DNA of 64,000 nucleotides from Halomicroarcula saliterrae (GCF_031624395.1 NZ_JAMQON010000009.1:1-64000); one strand, 5' to 3'. Shown: positions 17,020 to 26,005, counted from the first letter of the stretch. Numbers and translations: made by a program. Notes: generated by a model not told the origin, from the letters alone.

Positions 17020-17949
17020 TCATTCTGTTGCGGTGATATCTGCCGTTGTGAGTGCCTGTGCGAGATACTCGATGTCGTCACGAGACTCGAGCTGGTCGAG
17101 CCATCGGTCGGGAAGAGCTGTCGCCCCGAAGCGGGCACCGGCCAGCGCGCCTGTGACGGCGCCGAGCGTGTCGGTGTCGCCACCGCGGTTCACCGACGTG
17201 ACGATGGCCGCTTCTGCGCTGTCAGCTGTCAGCGTGTCGTACAGCGATGTCTGGAGTGTGTGTATCACATAGCCGCTGTTCTCCAACCGGCTCTCGTCGA
17301 CGAAGTCGGGCACGAGTCGCAATGTTTCTATCAGTTCGTCTGGGGCCTTGTCTTCGAGCCGCGCTATAGCATCGGTGAACGGGTCGTCGTCACCCCGGAG
17401 ATACCCGGCGAATGTATGGTTGAGAAGCGCACTCCCATACTGACAGCGGGGATCGTAGTGCGTGATAGCTGCGGATTGTGTGCTCACCTGGGTCAGTACG
17501 GTCGGCTCATCGGCGAAGGCGACAGCGTGGGGCGCACACCGCATGATGCTGCCGTTGCCAGCGTTGGACCCTTCGGCACGCTGATGCCAGACCTCACGGC
17601 CGGCATCCCGCCACGACGTCCCCTCACGGTACTCCCGGATTGCATCGGCAGTCATCAGCCCGATATCGAACGGCCCGTTCTCGTACCACGTCTGGAAGCG
17701 GTCAGCGATATCCTGGCCATCGAAGGTTGCCTGCTCGACGAGACTCCGCGCGATGCACAGCGCCATGTCGGTATCATCGGTCACAGTCCCAGCCGGTTGC
17801 CTGTGCGTTCCGTGACCGACCATCTCGGTGAGCGTGCCGTACTGGTCTGCGATGGCCTCCGGTGAGCGAAACTCGACAGGACGGCCCAACGCATCGCCGC
17901 AGGCAAGCCCGAGGAGTGTCCCGACTGCGGCATCTGCTGAATCCGGCAT
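17020..17949 (-). CDS. ADP-ribosylglycohydrolase family protein (309 aa)
   Basis: Motifs: GLACGDALGRPVEF near the N-terminus, TVTDDTDMALCIA (metal-binding TDDT), EGSNAGNGSIMR in the middle, and NRGGDTDTLGAVTGALAGA near the C-terminus (second di-Mg site). Length is normal for the DraG/ARH family, which removes ADP-ribose from proteins, nucleic acids or small molecules. It lies 7 bp upstream of the interrupted DUF429 gene. A link to the TIR protein or toxins here (reversal of ADP-ribosylation) is possible but unsupported. Confidence 0.92.
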   Translation of the reverse strand: MPDSADAAVGTLLGLACGDALGRPVEFRSPEAIADQYGTLTEMVGHGTHRQPAGTVTDDTDMALCIARSLVEQATFDGQDIADRFQTWYENGPFDIGLMTADAIREYREGTSWRDAGREVWHQRAEGSNAGNGSIMRCAPHAVAFADEPTVLTQVSTQSAAITHYDPRCQYGSALLNHTFAGYLRGDDDPFTDAIARLEDKAPDELIETLRLVPDFVDESRLENSGYVIHTLQTSLYDTLTADSAEAAIVTSVNRGGDTDTLGAVTGALAGARFGATALPDRWLDQLESRDDIEYLAQALTTADITATE

Positions 17950-18100
17950 CTGTCTGTCCTGCTATTGCTGGCAGCTACTTGTAGCTGATACCCTAGGTAA
18001 CACGGAAAGAGACTGATTGGATGAGGAGTGATTGACTGAAGCGTTGCTTCACGGGTGTGTCAAGCGGTGCCTCGATGACGATGACGCCGAGGCAGAGTTT

Positions 18101-18742
18101 TTATCGCAAATTTCCGTTGACTAGATTATTTCTGTTGCTCCCGGAACTGTTGAACGGATTGCTTCCGTTTCCACTTCCGGTAAACCGATTAGAATTCGAT
18201 GAATTTGATCCGGAGTTACCGTTGCTCTTGTGATTCCTAATACGGTATTCTGGTTTTTTGATGGTATATTCTATATTCCCTGCAGCTGTACTGCCGTCAA
18301 GGTTTTTGATTCGAACAGAAACATGGTATCTTTCGGGAATATCACCGCTCACCTCCACAAGAGAAATATTGAACCCACTGAGGCTGATTGTGGATGGCTG
18401 GTTTGATTTTTCGAAAGGATTCCGGATTTTCAGTAAGTCACCCTCTTCCAGTTGTAAAACAGTGTCCTGTGAATGATTTTTTACTGCTTCTGAAACAGTA
18501 TTGTAGGGTAATACTGGGGACAATTCTGGGCTCTGTTCGAGGATTATTACGGAGTCACCTTCTGACCCATGCGTGAGGTGAAGATGGTCGGCAGATATAT
18601 TGGAAGAATGTGTTATGAGATTGCCTCTTGAGTTTACATTGTCGATAGTGACTTGAATGAAATCTGGTGGAGAGTAGTCCGTTTCTAATTCACTCACTTT
18701 GGGATATGTTTGCAAACTTAGTGTATAATACTTTGGCTGCAA
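18101..18742 (-). CDS. TRAM-like domain protein with Asn/Ser/Gly-rich tail (213 aa)
   Basis: The stretch FIQVTIDNVNSRGNLIT followed by GSEGDSVIIL has the strand pattern of a TRAM/OB-like nucleic-acid-binding domain. A second beta-rich domain follows, then a ~40-residue low-complexity Asn/Ser/Gly tail. No Met occurs near the start: the frame opens with TTG directly after a TGA that ends a 31-residue in-frame ORF (18743-18838). Either TTG is used or the two were once one gene. The sequence is AT-richer than its neighbours, which suggests transfer. Confidence 0.5.
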   Translation of the reverse strand: MQPKYYTLSLQTYPKVSELETDYSPPDFIQVTIDNVNSRGNLITHSSNISADHLHLTHGSEGDSVIILEQSPELSPVLPYNTVSEAVKNHSQDTVLQLEEGDLLKIRNPFEKSNQPSTISLSGFNISLVEVSGDIPERYHVSVRIKNLDGSTAAGNIEYTIKKPEYRIRNHKSNGNSGSNSSNSNRFTGSGNGSNPFNSSGSNRNNLVNGNLR

Positions 18743-18838
18743 TCAATCATAAATTATCGTCTCCCACTTTCGCCACCGGATGACCGTGAACGGCTTATCT
18801 GTGGTGTTGGGTTCTTCTGGGTCGGTGTTTGCTGGCAT
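18743..18838 (-). CDS. 31-residue leader ORF inside dispersed repeat copy A
   Basis: Encodes MPANTDPEEPNTTDKP and ends VIRWRKWETIIYD. The first ~28 residues match the ORF in repeat copy B (35507-35658), where a hydrophobic tail follows. Here the tail is replaced: a TGA is followed in frame by the 18101-18742 gene. It may be a small protein, a fused leader or a remnant. Confidence 0.35.
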   Translation of the reverse strand: MPANTDPEEPNTTDKPFTVIRWRKWETIIYD

Positions 18839-19090
18839 AGATGACTCTCTTCGTGGCCCCGATCTCCCGCACCGACACAAGTAATCCCCGCGAAGGGGCG
18901 CGTGTCCGTCGGCTGCTGGGTCACTCGGTAGTCGATGGGTGCTTCTGGTGTCCGCCCGTGTCTTGGCTGGGCGGGGCGGACACTGGTTCAATGCTCGCGA
19001 GCGACAGCGATGGCTCTCGGCAGTGTGGTCGCCGGGAGAAGTGCTGTCGCGGGCGTCAGCCCGTGTTTCGTCGGGAGCGTCTGCTTAGAG
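18757..19090. repeat. ~330-bp dispersed repeat, copy A
   Basis: Matches 35573-35905 over about 330 bp with roughly 80% identity by eye. Both contain the 5' part of a small gene, its upstream region and a conserved hairpin (CGGGCGTCAGCCCG). A third, partial match lies at 43707-43745. Confidence 0.75.
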
Positions 19091-19267
19091 TGAAGGGGAA
19101 TGCAGTATATAAAACGGCGTGACGCGCTGGGCAGGGGGCACGTGTCCTCTTCGTCGATGGATTTAGTAGTACCCACAGAACAGCTCGTGAAACTATCTGT
19201 TTCCTCAGGCAGCGCGTCGATACTTTTGTTCCTCGCGTCCGTTGACCCACGCAATTCAAGAGTCACT

Positions 19268-19519
19268 ATGGGACGACAAGAAATCATCCAGCACATCGAA
19301 GCCGAACTCTCGGACCGTTCGGAGGAAACCACCGAACCTCAGGAGATCACAGAAACGTTGTGTCAGCACTGCGGGCTCGTGGTCGAGACGGAGGGACAAC
19401 AGCCGGACGACTATATTGTCCATAGCATTCCCTCACACGGCGACTCGGGCCGGAGTTTCGTGTTCTATTGCGGCCCAAACTGTTTTCAAGACGCGATGGA
19501 CGAACTACTGGATGTGTAG
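19268..19519 (+). CDS. Small zinc-binding protein (83 aa)
   Basis: MGRQEIIQHIEAEL opens an acidic helix, followed by TLCQHCGLVV and, 35 residues later, FYCGPNCFQDAM, giving two Cys pairs for one zinc. The ATG at 19268 is chosen because upstream codons lose the acidic bias. It is convergent with the next gene (16 bp). Function unknown. Confidence 0.7.
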   Translation: MGRQEIIQHIEAELSDRSEETTEPQEITETLCQHCGLVVETEGQQPDDYIVHSIPSHGDSGRSFVFYCGPNCFQDAMDELLDV

Positions 19520-19535
19520 CCGCTGACAGTCGCCT

Positions 19536-20096
19536 CTATCGGTAGAGTTGGACGGCCAGCGGTGACGCGCAGTAGTGGTTCGCAGGGGTCCGGAAGACGA
19601 TTTTCACGTACGGCCCCTTAGTCACGTTCGAGTTCTCGATGGCAGTAACGATGCGTTCCAGACGCTCACGCCGGTTGCCGAAGTTGCCGTTCGTCAGCCC
19701 CTGGAGTGCCTGACCCGGTGAGACATTCCGTGCGTTGGCCACGACCGCTCGGACAGCGGGGTCCTGCTGGGCGTGCTGGGCCACCTTGCGGAGTTCCTGG
19801 TTGACCATCTGGGAGACGCCCTGTCCGTTGACGACGCCCTTCTGGCCGTGGATGAGGTACGTACTCGGTCCCTGCTTGTACTTCTGGACCATCCCCATCT
19901 CGTTGTGCAGGCGCTCGATGCGGTGGTACGATGCTTCAGGACACTGGTTCTTTATGTCCGGTGTCTTGATAGTCGTGTTACTGTCCGTGTGGCCGTTCGT
20001 GATGAGGAACTCGACGATGTCGGTGAGTTCCGTCGCTATCTGCAGGTCGGTCTGTGCTCGCTTCTCGATGCCGCTCTTCAGTCGTGTGTAACTCAT
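19536..20096 (-). CDS. Hypothetical plasmid-type protein, possible HTH (186 aa)
   Basis: A mixed helical protein starting MSYTRLKSGIEKRAQTDLQIA. The segment EFLITNGHTDSNTTIKTPDIKNQCPEASYHRIERL has a winged-helix look. The C-terminus is beta-rich (KIVFRTPANHYCA). The start at 20096 is preferred to one 24 codons upstream because the extra residues are Cys-rich and atypical. Family not recognised. Confidence 0.55.
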   Translation of the reverse strand: MSYTRLKSGIEKRAQTDLQIATELTDIVEFLITNGHTDSNTTIKTPDIKNQCPEASYHRIERLHNEMGMVQKYKQGPSTYLIHGQKGVVNGQGVSQMVNQELRKVAQHAQQDPAVRAVVANARNVSPGQALQGLTNGNFGNRRERLERIVTAIENSNVTKGPYVKIVFRTPANHYCASPLAVQLYR

Positions 20097-20203
20097 TTCT
20101 TGATGTCTTGTAGTTATATTTCGCCCGTCACAATCGAAGCAGATATACGAAAGCGAGTATAACGCCAAAGTGACGCAACCCCACTACCCCGTACTTCGCG
20201 TGC

Positions 20204-20240
20204 GGGGACAGGAAACGGCCGTTCCAGCGGCCGAGTCCCC
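20204..20240. other. Strong hairpin in the 380-bp gap 20097-20474
   Basis: GGGGAC (20204-20209) pairs with GTCCCC (20235-20240), and inside it GGCCG (20217-20221) pairs with CGGCC (20228-20232). It could be part of an untranslated RNA, a terminator of the minus-strand gene or the end of a lost insertion element. The rest of the gap is AT-rich upstream sequence of the CARF-like gene. Confidence 0.4.
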
Positions 20241-20474
20241 GATTCTTCACCAATCTCGTACATATTCTTTAGTTGCTTCTCCTACCGTACACAAGGGGAT
20301 GTGGGGCCTTAAAATATCGAGTTATTGATACGATTGAAGCGATATAACGGCCTTTTCTGGTCGTTCTGATACGTTCCGTTGAAGAAGCTACCCCAATTGA
20401 ACCGATTTAATTTCTCATTAAATCGGTCTTCGGCTAACCAGCGATAGGACAACGTTCAGCTAGTTACTATTTTA

Positions 20475-21278
20475 ATGTTACGCAGATACTATATCCACGT
20501 GTCAGATTATATCCCGCGACGTGTTCATATCGCTCCGCAAGGATTCGAGGATGAGCGGATCTCTATTCCCGCTATAGAGCGAGATGCAGATATTCTCATT
20601 CTCGTCGGGCATGACGAGCCCGATGAAACTGCTGTCCAATGCCGGCAACGGATTATCGACGAGCTGGACGAGCACGGAATCGAGGTCCAGGAGGATGCCA
20701 CCTGCGACTTGTTCGACCTGAACGACTCGCTTGAGACACTCCTGACGCTAATTCGGGACCGAAACCCCGACGACACGGTTCGGGTGAACATTTCTGCCGG
20801 CTCAAAGATCACCGCCATCGCTGGGATGCTCGCTTGTATGTTCACCGGCGCTGACCCCTACTATGTTGTTCCTAAAGGGTACCACGACAACGAGGACGAG
20901 GGCGAATACCAGACTGTAAGCCACGGGATGGAGGATATCAAACCCCTCCCTGCGTACCCAGTTACCGAGCCCGACCTCCAGCTCATACAGGTGCTAGCGT
21001 TCATCGAAGAAGAGCAGCCTGACGATGGCCCGTATGGCGTGCTTCTGAAAGATATCGGGCGATACCTCCTCGAGCAGGATTTACCCGCTGTACATGGCAG
21101 TGACAAATCGCCTGATGAAGCCGAAGATATCTATCCAACAGTCAACGAAAAGATCGTCAACCCACTTCGTCAGCGTCGGCTCATCACTAAGACACGACTT
21201 GACGGGGGCACCCAGATACGAACCACGCAGGAGGGCGAGGAGATGCTGGCTCTGGCGGCGAGCCTCACTGGTGAGTAG
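20475..21278 (+). CDS. CARF-like/HTH regulator, HFX_2341-type (267 aa)
   Basis: The N-terminal ~150 residues form a Rossmann-type CARF-like domain (RVHIAPQGFEDERI; ILVGHDEPDE; VRVNISAGSKITAIAGMLACM), the last being the glycine/serine nucleotide-binding loop typical of Csa3/HFX_2341 proteins. The C-terminal ~100 residues form a winged helix (LLKDIGRYLLEQ, VNEKIVNPLRQRRLITK). Such proteins sense a cyclic or linear nucleotide and control transcription. No CRISPR array or cas gene is nearby. Confidence 0.75.
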   Translation: MLRRYYIHVSDYIPRRVHIAPQGFEDERISIPAIERDADILILVGHDEPDETAVQCRQRIIDELDEHGIEVQEDATCDLFDLNDSLETLLTLIRDRNPDDTVRVNISAGSKITAIAGMLACMFTGADPYYVVPKGYHDNEDEGEYQTVSHGMEDIKPLPAYPVTEPDLQLIQVLAFIEEEQPDDGPYGVLLKDIGRYLLEQDLPAVHGSDKSPDEAEDIYPTVNEKIVNPLRQRRLITKTRLDGGTQIRTTQEGEEMLALAASLTGE

Positions 21279-21323
21279 TCTTCAGACTGGTTGGTTTAAT
21301 TCGTGGCTCTGCATGAACGAGAT

Positions 21324-21743
21324 ATGCCACTGAGTTCGAGTGTACAAATCGCGCTGTCATTGCTGCAAGTGACCGGCCTCCTGCTCCCAATCGTGTTCAT
21401 CGCGCTCCAACCATTCTATGAGCAGGTCGTTCAAGCCGGTGGTGTGGGTCCGGGTAGTCAACACCCGACCCCTAAGAAGTTTGACTTGTTCCCATCGGAT
21501 GAAGATGGTAGCCCTGATTCCCTGGTATCCGATAATCCACCACGGGTTATCTACGCAGGTGCCGCAGTGATTGGGTTCTTACTTCTCTCAACAATCTTCG
21601 CTGTCCTTCGGATTCTCCTTGCACTCACCGATGATTGGTTAGTTATCCTGAGTGCGTCCTGCCTCCTTTTTGGACTTGCTGGGCTGGGCGTGCTGTATTA
21701 TTTTATCCGCACTGAGTACCGGACTGTTCTTGACGCGGTATAG
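21324..21743 (+). CDS. Three-helix membrane protein (139 aa)
   Basis: Hydrophobic spans at about residues 5-27 (ALSLLQVTGLLLPIVFIAL), 77-98 and 107-127, with a 45-residue Pro/Ser/Asp loop between the first two. ATG 21324 gives a short N-terminus; a GTG seven codons upstream is an alternative. It follows the CARF-like gene in the same direction by 45 bp and may be its partner. Family unknown. Confidence 0.6.
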   Translation: MPLSSSVQIALSLLQVTGLLLPIVFIALQPFYEQVVQAGGVGPGSQHPTPKKFDLFPSDEDGSPDSLVSDNPPRVIYAGAAVIGFLLLSTIFAVLRILLALTDDWLVILSASCLLFGLAGLGVLYYFIRTEYRTVLDAV

Positions 21744-21838
21744 CTGTCCGTATACGCCTGTGTCTCATGTAGTGTCTCGGGAGCAGGAAGAGCGATCCAG
21801 GAGGGAAATGAGTGGGTTCACTGGTATGTCGCTGGAGA

Positions 21839-22834
21839 TTAGAACGGCCACCGCTCCATGAGAGAGGCGATCATCTGGTCGATCCATGAGTCCAGATGAT
21901 TTACTCGCTGGTTTGCCTCCCACCGTTCATAATCGATATCCCATCCATCAGTGTGGGCTGCCATCGATTCGACGTGCGCTTGCGCCCAAGTGTCTGCTTG
22001 GCTGTCAGAGACAGCAGAATTAGTGCCACTGGATGCATCGATAACTCCTTCTGAAACAATATCAACCGTCGTGACGATGCTCTGGTCGAATCCCTCGGTA
22101 AACGCCACTCTGATACCCCAGTGAATCTGGCTCAGAACCCACGAGTATGCCCGCCATCCGATGGAGCGCCCGACGACGTTGATGAGCTGCCGGTTGACCC
22201 AGCCGGTCGCACCGTAGGCAACGCGGTAGGACGCACCGATTCCGGCCGTCAGTAGCACGACCTCGGCGACGACCAGTGCCACATTTTGGAACAGTTCGAC
22301 ATAGTCCTTCTCAGATGGAGAGTTCCCCGCATCGATCTGGTCATGGAGCCCACAGCCCGTATCAAGTAGGGCTCTGACACTCGCCACTAGCGGAACGAAA
22401 CGGGTGACCTCTCTCGCGTCGCCGGCGAGAGACTGAACCTCGTCTGCGATACCGTCCGGAAAGAAATCGACCCAGCTGAGGAAATCCGCGATATCCTCAA
22501 GATATCGCAGAATCCAGTTATAGGCGTCTGGGTTGTTCGCTAAGTCGCTCAATCCGATGTCCCCAAGTTCGCTCAGAAATCCATCTTCCTTCCCGCTGTC
22601 AACGTCTTCGGGATTATCGAATTTACCGTAGGCATAGCAAATGAAATCCACCGCTTCGTCAACCGCTCCTTCGAGGGCTGTATCGTCCCAGTCGTCATCG
22701 AAGAAATCAGCGACAGCAAAGCCAAACGCGTCGATGAAGGACGAGTCAGTCGATTCTCCGGAGGGCGTTATCAAACTCAGTGGCCCGATAGCAGCTGTAG
22801 ACTGTAGGAATTGCCTTCGCTGCATTCGTTTCAC
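21839..22834 (-). CDS. Tat-exported acidic protein with central hydrophobic helices (331 aa)
   Basis: The N-terminus QRRQFLQSTAAIGPLSLI is a twin-arginine (RRxFLQ) signal. A strongly acidic helical part follows (about 30-130), then a hydrophobic segment (NVALVVAEVVLLTAGIGASYRVAYGATGW) and a C-terminal helical domain rich in Trp. Haloarchaea export most folded proteins through Tat, so it probably acts outside the cell or in the membrane. A halocin-like or membrane-active toxin is a guess. ATG 22825 is an alternative start. Confidence 0.6.
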   Translation of the reverse strand: MKRMQRRQFLQSTAAIGPLSLITPSGESTDSSFIDAFGFAVADFFDDDWDDTALEGAVDEAVDFICYAYGKFDNPEDVDSGKEDGFLSELGDIGLSDLANNPDAYNWILRYLEDIADFLSWVDFFPDGIADEVQSLAGDAREVTRFVPLVASVRALLDTGCGLHDQIDAGNSPSEKDYVELFQNVALVVAEVVLLTAGIGASYRVAYGATGWVNRQLINVVGRSIGWRAYSWVLSQIHWGIRVAFTEGFDQSIVTTVDIVSEGVIDASSGTNSAVSDSQADTWAQAHVESMAAHTDGWDIDYERWEANQRVNHLDSWIDQMIASLMERWPF

Positions 22835-23011
22835 TCTAATTACTCTCTCTGTTGTGATAAGATACGTGACTAGAGGGTTTGACTCATAGTCTTATTTGAT
22901 AAAATTCTACAGGCACACAAAGCCTCGTAACACCTCTCAGAATCTACTTCGTCGGGGTAGACTGACGGGTAACAAATGGTTAGTAGCTCTTGCACGTATC
23001 TCACGACAAAT

Positions 23012-23923
23012 ATGGATGCAGAACTCGAACGCCTGATAGACGGCCTCCTAAATGACATAGCTTGCTACAGCTGCGGATCAGAATTCGTCATCCAAGCCAG
23101 TCGGCTCACCAGGGAGGACGAGAGGGTGTATACCGCCCCGCATTCCTGTCCTGGATGCGAAGCTGAGTACGAGGTTACAGTTAAAGACGACAATCAACTT
23201 CTTACTTATGAGGCCGATCGCCTCGATGAGACTGATGAACATCGAAACATGTTCTCCAGTGCTCGAAAAGAGGGACTCCAGAGACAGACCCATCCCATTA
23301 GGGAATTAGTAGAAGGATTCGGCGAACTCAGAGTAGCACTCAACGTGCTTTGGGAGAATCGAGAACGTATTCAGGACGCTTGCGACACCTTCCGAGACGA
23401 AGGATTAGACGACAGAAGTGCAGAATTTGACCGAAGGGTCAATACTGACGTACACAATTACATGGCAAGCGCGTATACGTTCAACCAGATTCTCCAAACG
23501 ATAGACTCGAATATCCCGACCGACGGTCCTGTCGAGGCTGTAAAGGGGGAGTTCGAGGACGAGGAGCGGTTGATACTGGGGCTCAGAGTGTATGCGCAAC
23601 ACAATCTCTCACTCCCCTTCAGCTACGTTCACTTCACCGACGAGAACACAGGTAGTAGAGAAACGACATTGGGTGTGGAGTTAGAAGAAGTGAACGTCAT
23701 CGAACCCGATATCGATACTTACGGCCCTGATGGGTACAAAGAGGGCTCAGACTACCACTATGAGAACGTCGAAGGCGATACAATCAACATCGAGCGACGT
23801 ATCGACTTGCACTACGAGGCAGCCAAAGAGTTAGTCGACGCCGTCGGAACATATGCTGAGACAGAGCACGGCGACGAACTGGAAGACTTTCGTGAGGCAA
23901 CGACGTACGACGCCGGACGGTGA
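23012..23923 (+). CDS. Zinc-ribbon protein of unknown function (303 aa)
   Basis: Starts MDAELERLIDGLL; a zinc ribbon follows at about residues 18-55 (CYSCGSEF and CPGCEAEYEV). A helical middle and a beta-rich, very acidic C-terminal half are not recognised. A start 12 codons upstream is less likely. It is divergent from the Tat-exported gene across 177 bp. Confidence 0.65.
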   Translation: MDAELERLIDGLLNDIACYSCGSEFVIQASRLTREDERVYTAPHSCPGCEAEYEVTVKDDNQLLTYEADRLDETDEHRNMFSSARKEGLQRQTHPIRELVEGFGELRVALNVLWENRERIQDACDTFRDEGLDDRSAEFDRRVNTDVHNYMASAYTFNQILQTIDSNIPTDGPVEAVKGEFEDEERLILGLRVYAQHNLSLPFSYVHFTDENTGSRETTLGVELEEVNVIEPDIDTYGPDGYKEGSDYHYENVEGDTINIERRIDLHYEAAKELVDAVGTYAETEHGDELEDFREATTYDAGR

Positions 23924-23968
23924 CGGGGGGATACAGACGCAACAACGCTATCCGAAAATTATGAGGTG

Positions 23969-24616
23969 TCACTCTGTGTCCGGTCTCCGAACATACTCAT
24001 CAAACCAGCGTGATGCATCCATCTGTGAAATCTTTCTCAATTGACGGAGCCGCATAACCTCCTCAGCAATCTTCGACGGCTCCGATGGCAAGTCCCGCAG
24101 AACGCCTCTAAGATAATTATTACGCATCACGAGATTTCCGTAGTCGAGCCCGAGATTGGCCTCAATTTCTCGATATTTCGGGAGATTGTCGTGCTGATAC
24201 TCACGGTAGCCTCGTTCGATACCACCCTCAACAAGTCCTTGCATCAGAATCTGTGTCTCCTGCTTGCCTCCGGCGTGCATACCGTAGCTAAAAAATTCGA
24301 AGAGAGACAGCCAGCTCCAGAGCAACTGGTCTACATCTGGATTACTCGAGGTTCGACCCTCTTCGTCCAATCGTCTGCGCTCTCGCGACCACTCGTATGC
24401 GGGTTCGAACACTTGGCGGATATCGGTGACTGGGAGGTTCTGGGCAATGATATGGAAGTCGTAAAGCGCGTTCTCGATTCGCTTGCGGATATTGTACCGA
24501 CGCACGTTCCAAGCGTTCTCGTCGAGGTCGTCACCAACCTTGCCGAGAAGGAGTTCCCGGTCACGTTCGGTCAGGATACCTCGGTCACGCTCAACCCAGT
24601 CAAAATTATGAGTCAT
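23969..24616 (-). CDS. Hypothetical haloarchaeal helical protein (215 aa)
   Basis: Begins WVERDRGILTERDRELLLG, a start shared by a widespread haloarchaeal family of unknown role, and continues with RRYNIRKRIENALYDFHII. No catalytic or membrane motif. It is convergent with the zinc-ribbon gene. Recognised only as a recurrent family, not by function. Confidence 0.65.
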   Translation of the reverse strand: MTHNFDWVERDRGILTERDRELLLGKVGDDLDENAWNVRRYNIRKRIENALYDFHIIAQNLPVTDIRQVFEPAYEWSRERRRLDEEGRTSSNPDVDQLLWSWLSLFEFFSYGMHAGGKQETQILMQGLVEGGIERGYREYQHDNLPKYREIEANLGLDYGNLVMRNNYLRGVLRDLPSEPSKIAEEVMRLRQLRKISQMDASRWFDEYVRRPDTE

Positions 24617-24712
24617 ATATTAGTCTGTTAGCTAATGAAATGCGGATACTACTTAGTTGCAGGGCTTAGGCAACAAATCGGTTAATTTCATCCCTACGCT
24701 GGATGGTCGTGT

Positions 24713-24892
24713 ATGTCCGCACTTGGACTGGTTGCGGCGGTAGCGATGTTCGCACTCACAAATGTCGTGGCTGGGATGCTCCCGTTCACGTTCACTGGTA
24801 ATGCTCAGCTCGCGATCTGGCTGGTAGCGCTAATCGTGGCGATAGCAAGCTACGTGATTGTTGAACAGGCGATGGCAGGTGTCCGTCGGTAA
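24713..24892 (+). CDS. Small two-helix membrane protein (59 aa)
   Basis: MSALGLVAAVAMFALTNVV and QLAIWLVALIVAIASYVIV are two clear hydrophobic helices joined by a short turn, with a basic end (GVRR). Stop at 24890-24892. Function unknown. Confidence 0.55.
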   Translation: MSALGLVAAVAMFALTNVVAGMLPFTFTGNAQLAIWLVALIVAIASYVIVEQAMAGVRR

Positions 24893-24898
24893 GTTTCG

Positions 24899-25012
24899 TG
24901 AAGCTAGCCGCCGCATCGTCGTCATGGCCTCTCTTCCAGTCACCGGCCACTGACAGCTGTACTAGATGGCCTCGACCCGCACGAAACACCGTATGACCGC
25001 GGTTCGAACTCT
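24899..25012 (-). pseudogene. Degraded copy of the GFVYEPVRGP small-protein gene
   Basis: Nucleotides here still resemble the 3' two thirds of 54810-54992 (CCGCATCGTCGTC start on the plus strand, then a CCACTGACA...CGACCCGCACGAA block) but contain several stops and indels. No intact frame remains. Confidence 0.55.
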
Positions 25013-25022
25013 CACCCCACTC

Positions 25023-25466
25023 CTACCAGTCCGCTTCGAGCGCTGACTTGGTGAACTTGTCCGATTCGGGGAACCACTTGTTCCCGTCGTGGTAGGCATA
25101 GTCGAGCCCCTCGAGCTCCCACAGGATCTGGCCAATCCGGCCGCGCTCGGACCCCGGATTGTCCGGGTCAAATTCATGGAACGGCGAGTCCTCGAACTGG
25201 TTTGCCGCTCGGTGGATCACCCGTCGCGCTCGGCCCCGATTCTGCACCAGAGCGCGGAACACGTACCGGTGCTCGTCGGACGGAAGATCGTCCAGCACCT
25301 CCTCATAGGATTGGGTCTCTGACTCCTCGTCGGCGGGTTCCTCGTTAGATTCGTTCTGTACCTCGACGGCCGCACCATCGCCACGCAGCTGATCTCCGAC
25401 GAACTCCCGGACCGCGGCCGGAACCTTATCGTCTTCCTCTATCGTAATCGTTATCTCTGTCTTCAT
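25023..25466 (-). CDS. Hypothetical acidic protein (147 aa)
   Basis: The N-terminal ~40 residues alternate as a small ferredoxin-like domain (MKTEITITIEEDD, VREFVGDQL). A very acidic linker follows, then a helical C-terminal region (IHRAANQFEDSPFHEFD, RIGQILWELEGLDYAYHD) that could be a winged helix. Three GAGA(C/T)TATCT repeats lie at and just upstream of its start. Family not recognised. Confidence 0.6.
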   Translation of the reverse strand: MKTEITITIEEDDKVPAAVREFVGDQLRGDGAAVEVQNESNEEPADEESETQSYEEVLDDLPSDEHRYVFRALVQNRGRARRVIHRAANQFEDSPFHEFDPDNPGSERGRIGQILWELEGLDYAYHDGNKWFPESDKFTKSALEADW

Positions 25467-25467
25467 G

Positions 25468-25555
25468 GAGACTATCTACATTATCTTTGGATTTCTACTG
25501 TCTTAACTTCTTTCTAGAGATTATCTAGATGTTCTCAGGATAAGCGAGACTATCT
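25468..25555. promoter_or_regulatory. Three direct repeats GAGA(C/T)TATCT upstream of the 25466 start
   Basis: Copies at 25468-25477, 25517-25526 and 25546-25555, in the promoter region of the minus-strand gene starting at 25466. They may be operators. The remainder of the gap to 25676 holds nothing else recognised. Confidence 0.4.
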
Positions 25556-25675
25556 CGAAGGGAACCATAACGATGACGTCCAGTCGTCTCGCCCCACTCT
25601 GGGAGAACAGTTGTACGCAGTTCGCCCACGTTCTGACCTGGCAATCCTGTCTCGAAAGAAAACCGACTGGCTCGC

Positions 25676-25852
25676 TCAAACCCGCCACATCGTCGTCACG
25701 ACCTCCCGCCCGGTCACCCGCCACTGACACCCGTTCCAGACAGCCTCGACCCGTACGAAACCACCGTCACTCCGTGGCTCGATCCACCTTCCGCTTGGGC
25801 CACGAACGGGCTCGTAGACGAACCCAGGAGTGTCGGTGACACTGCAGTGCAT
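25676..25852 (-). CDS. GFVYEPVRGP-type small protein, copy 2 (58 aa)
   Basis: MHCSVTDTPGFVYEPVRGP starts a short acidic protein ending VWNGCQWRVTGREVV. It is the only other intact member of the family found at 54810-54992. Inverted-repeat copy 3 lies 70 bp upstream. Function unknown; conserved Trp and Cys near the end. Confidence 0.5.
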   Translation of the reverse strand: MHCSVTDTPGFVYEPVRGPSGRWIEPRSDGGFVRVEAVWNGCQWRVTGREVVTTMWRV

Positions 25853-25921
25853 GCCCCGCCACCTAGTGGCGACCGTCGACGAGCTCGCCGACACCTAGAC
25901 CGTCTCAGCTACGCGACATAG

Positions 25922-25963
25922 TTAACCAACAGAACCGGGTGAGAGCGACCGACTGTTGGTTAA
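25922..25963. repeat. Dispersed inverted repeat, copy 3
   Basis: Arms TTAACCAACA (25922-25931) and TGTTGGTTAA (25954-25963) around a 22-bp spacer, between the small protein and the membrane protein gene. Confidence 0.85.
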
Positions 25964-26005
25964 CGGACGGTTGTAGTTGCTGAATGGGAGGGATACCAGT
26001 GAAAA

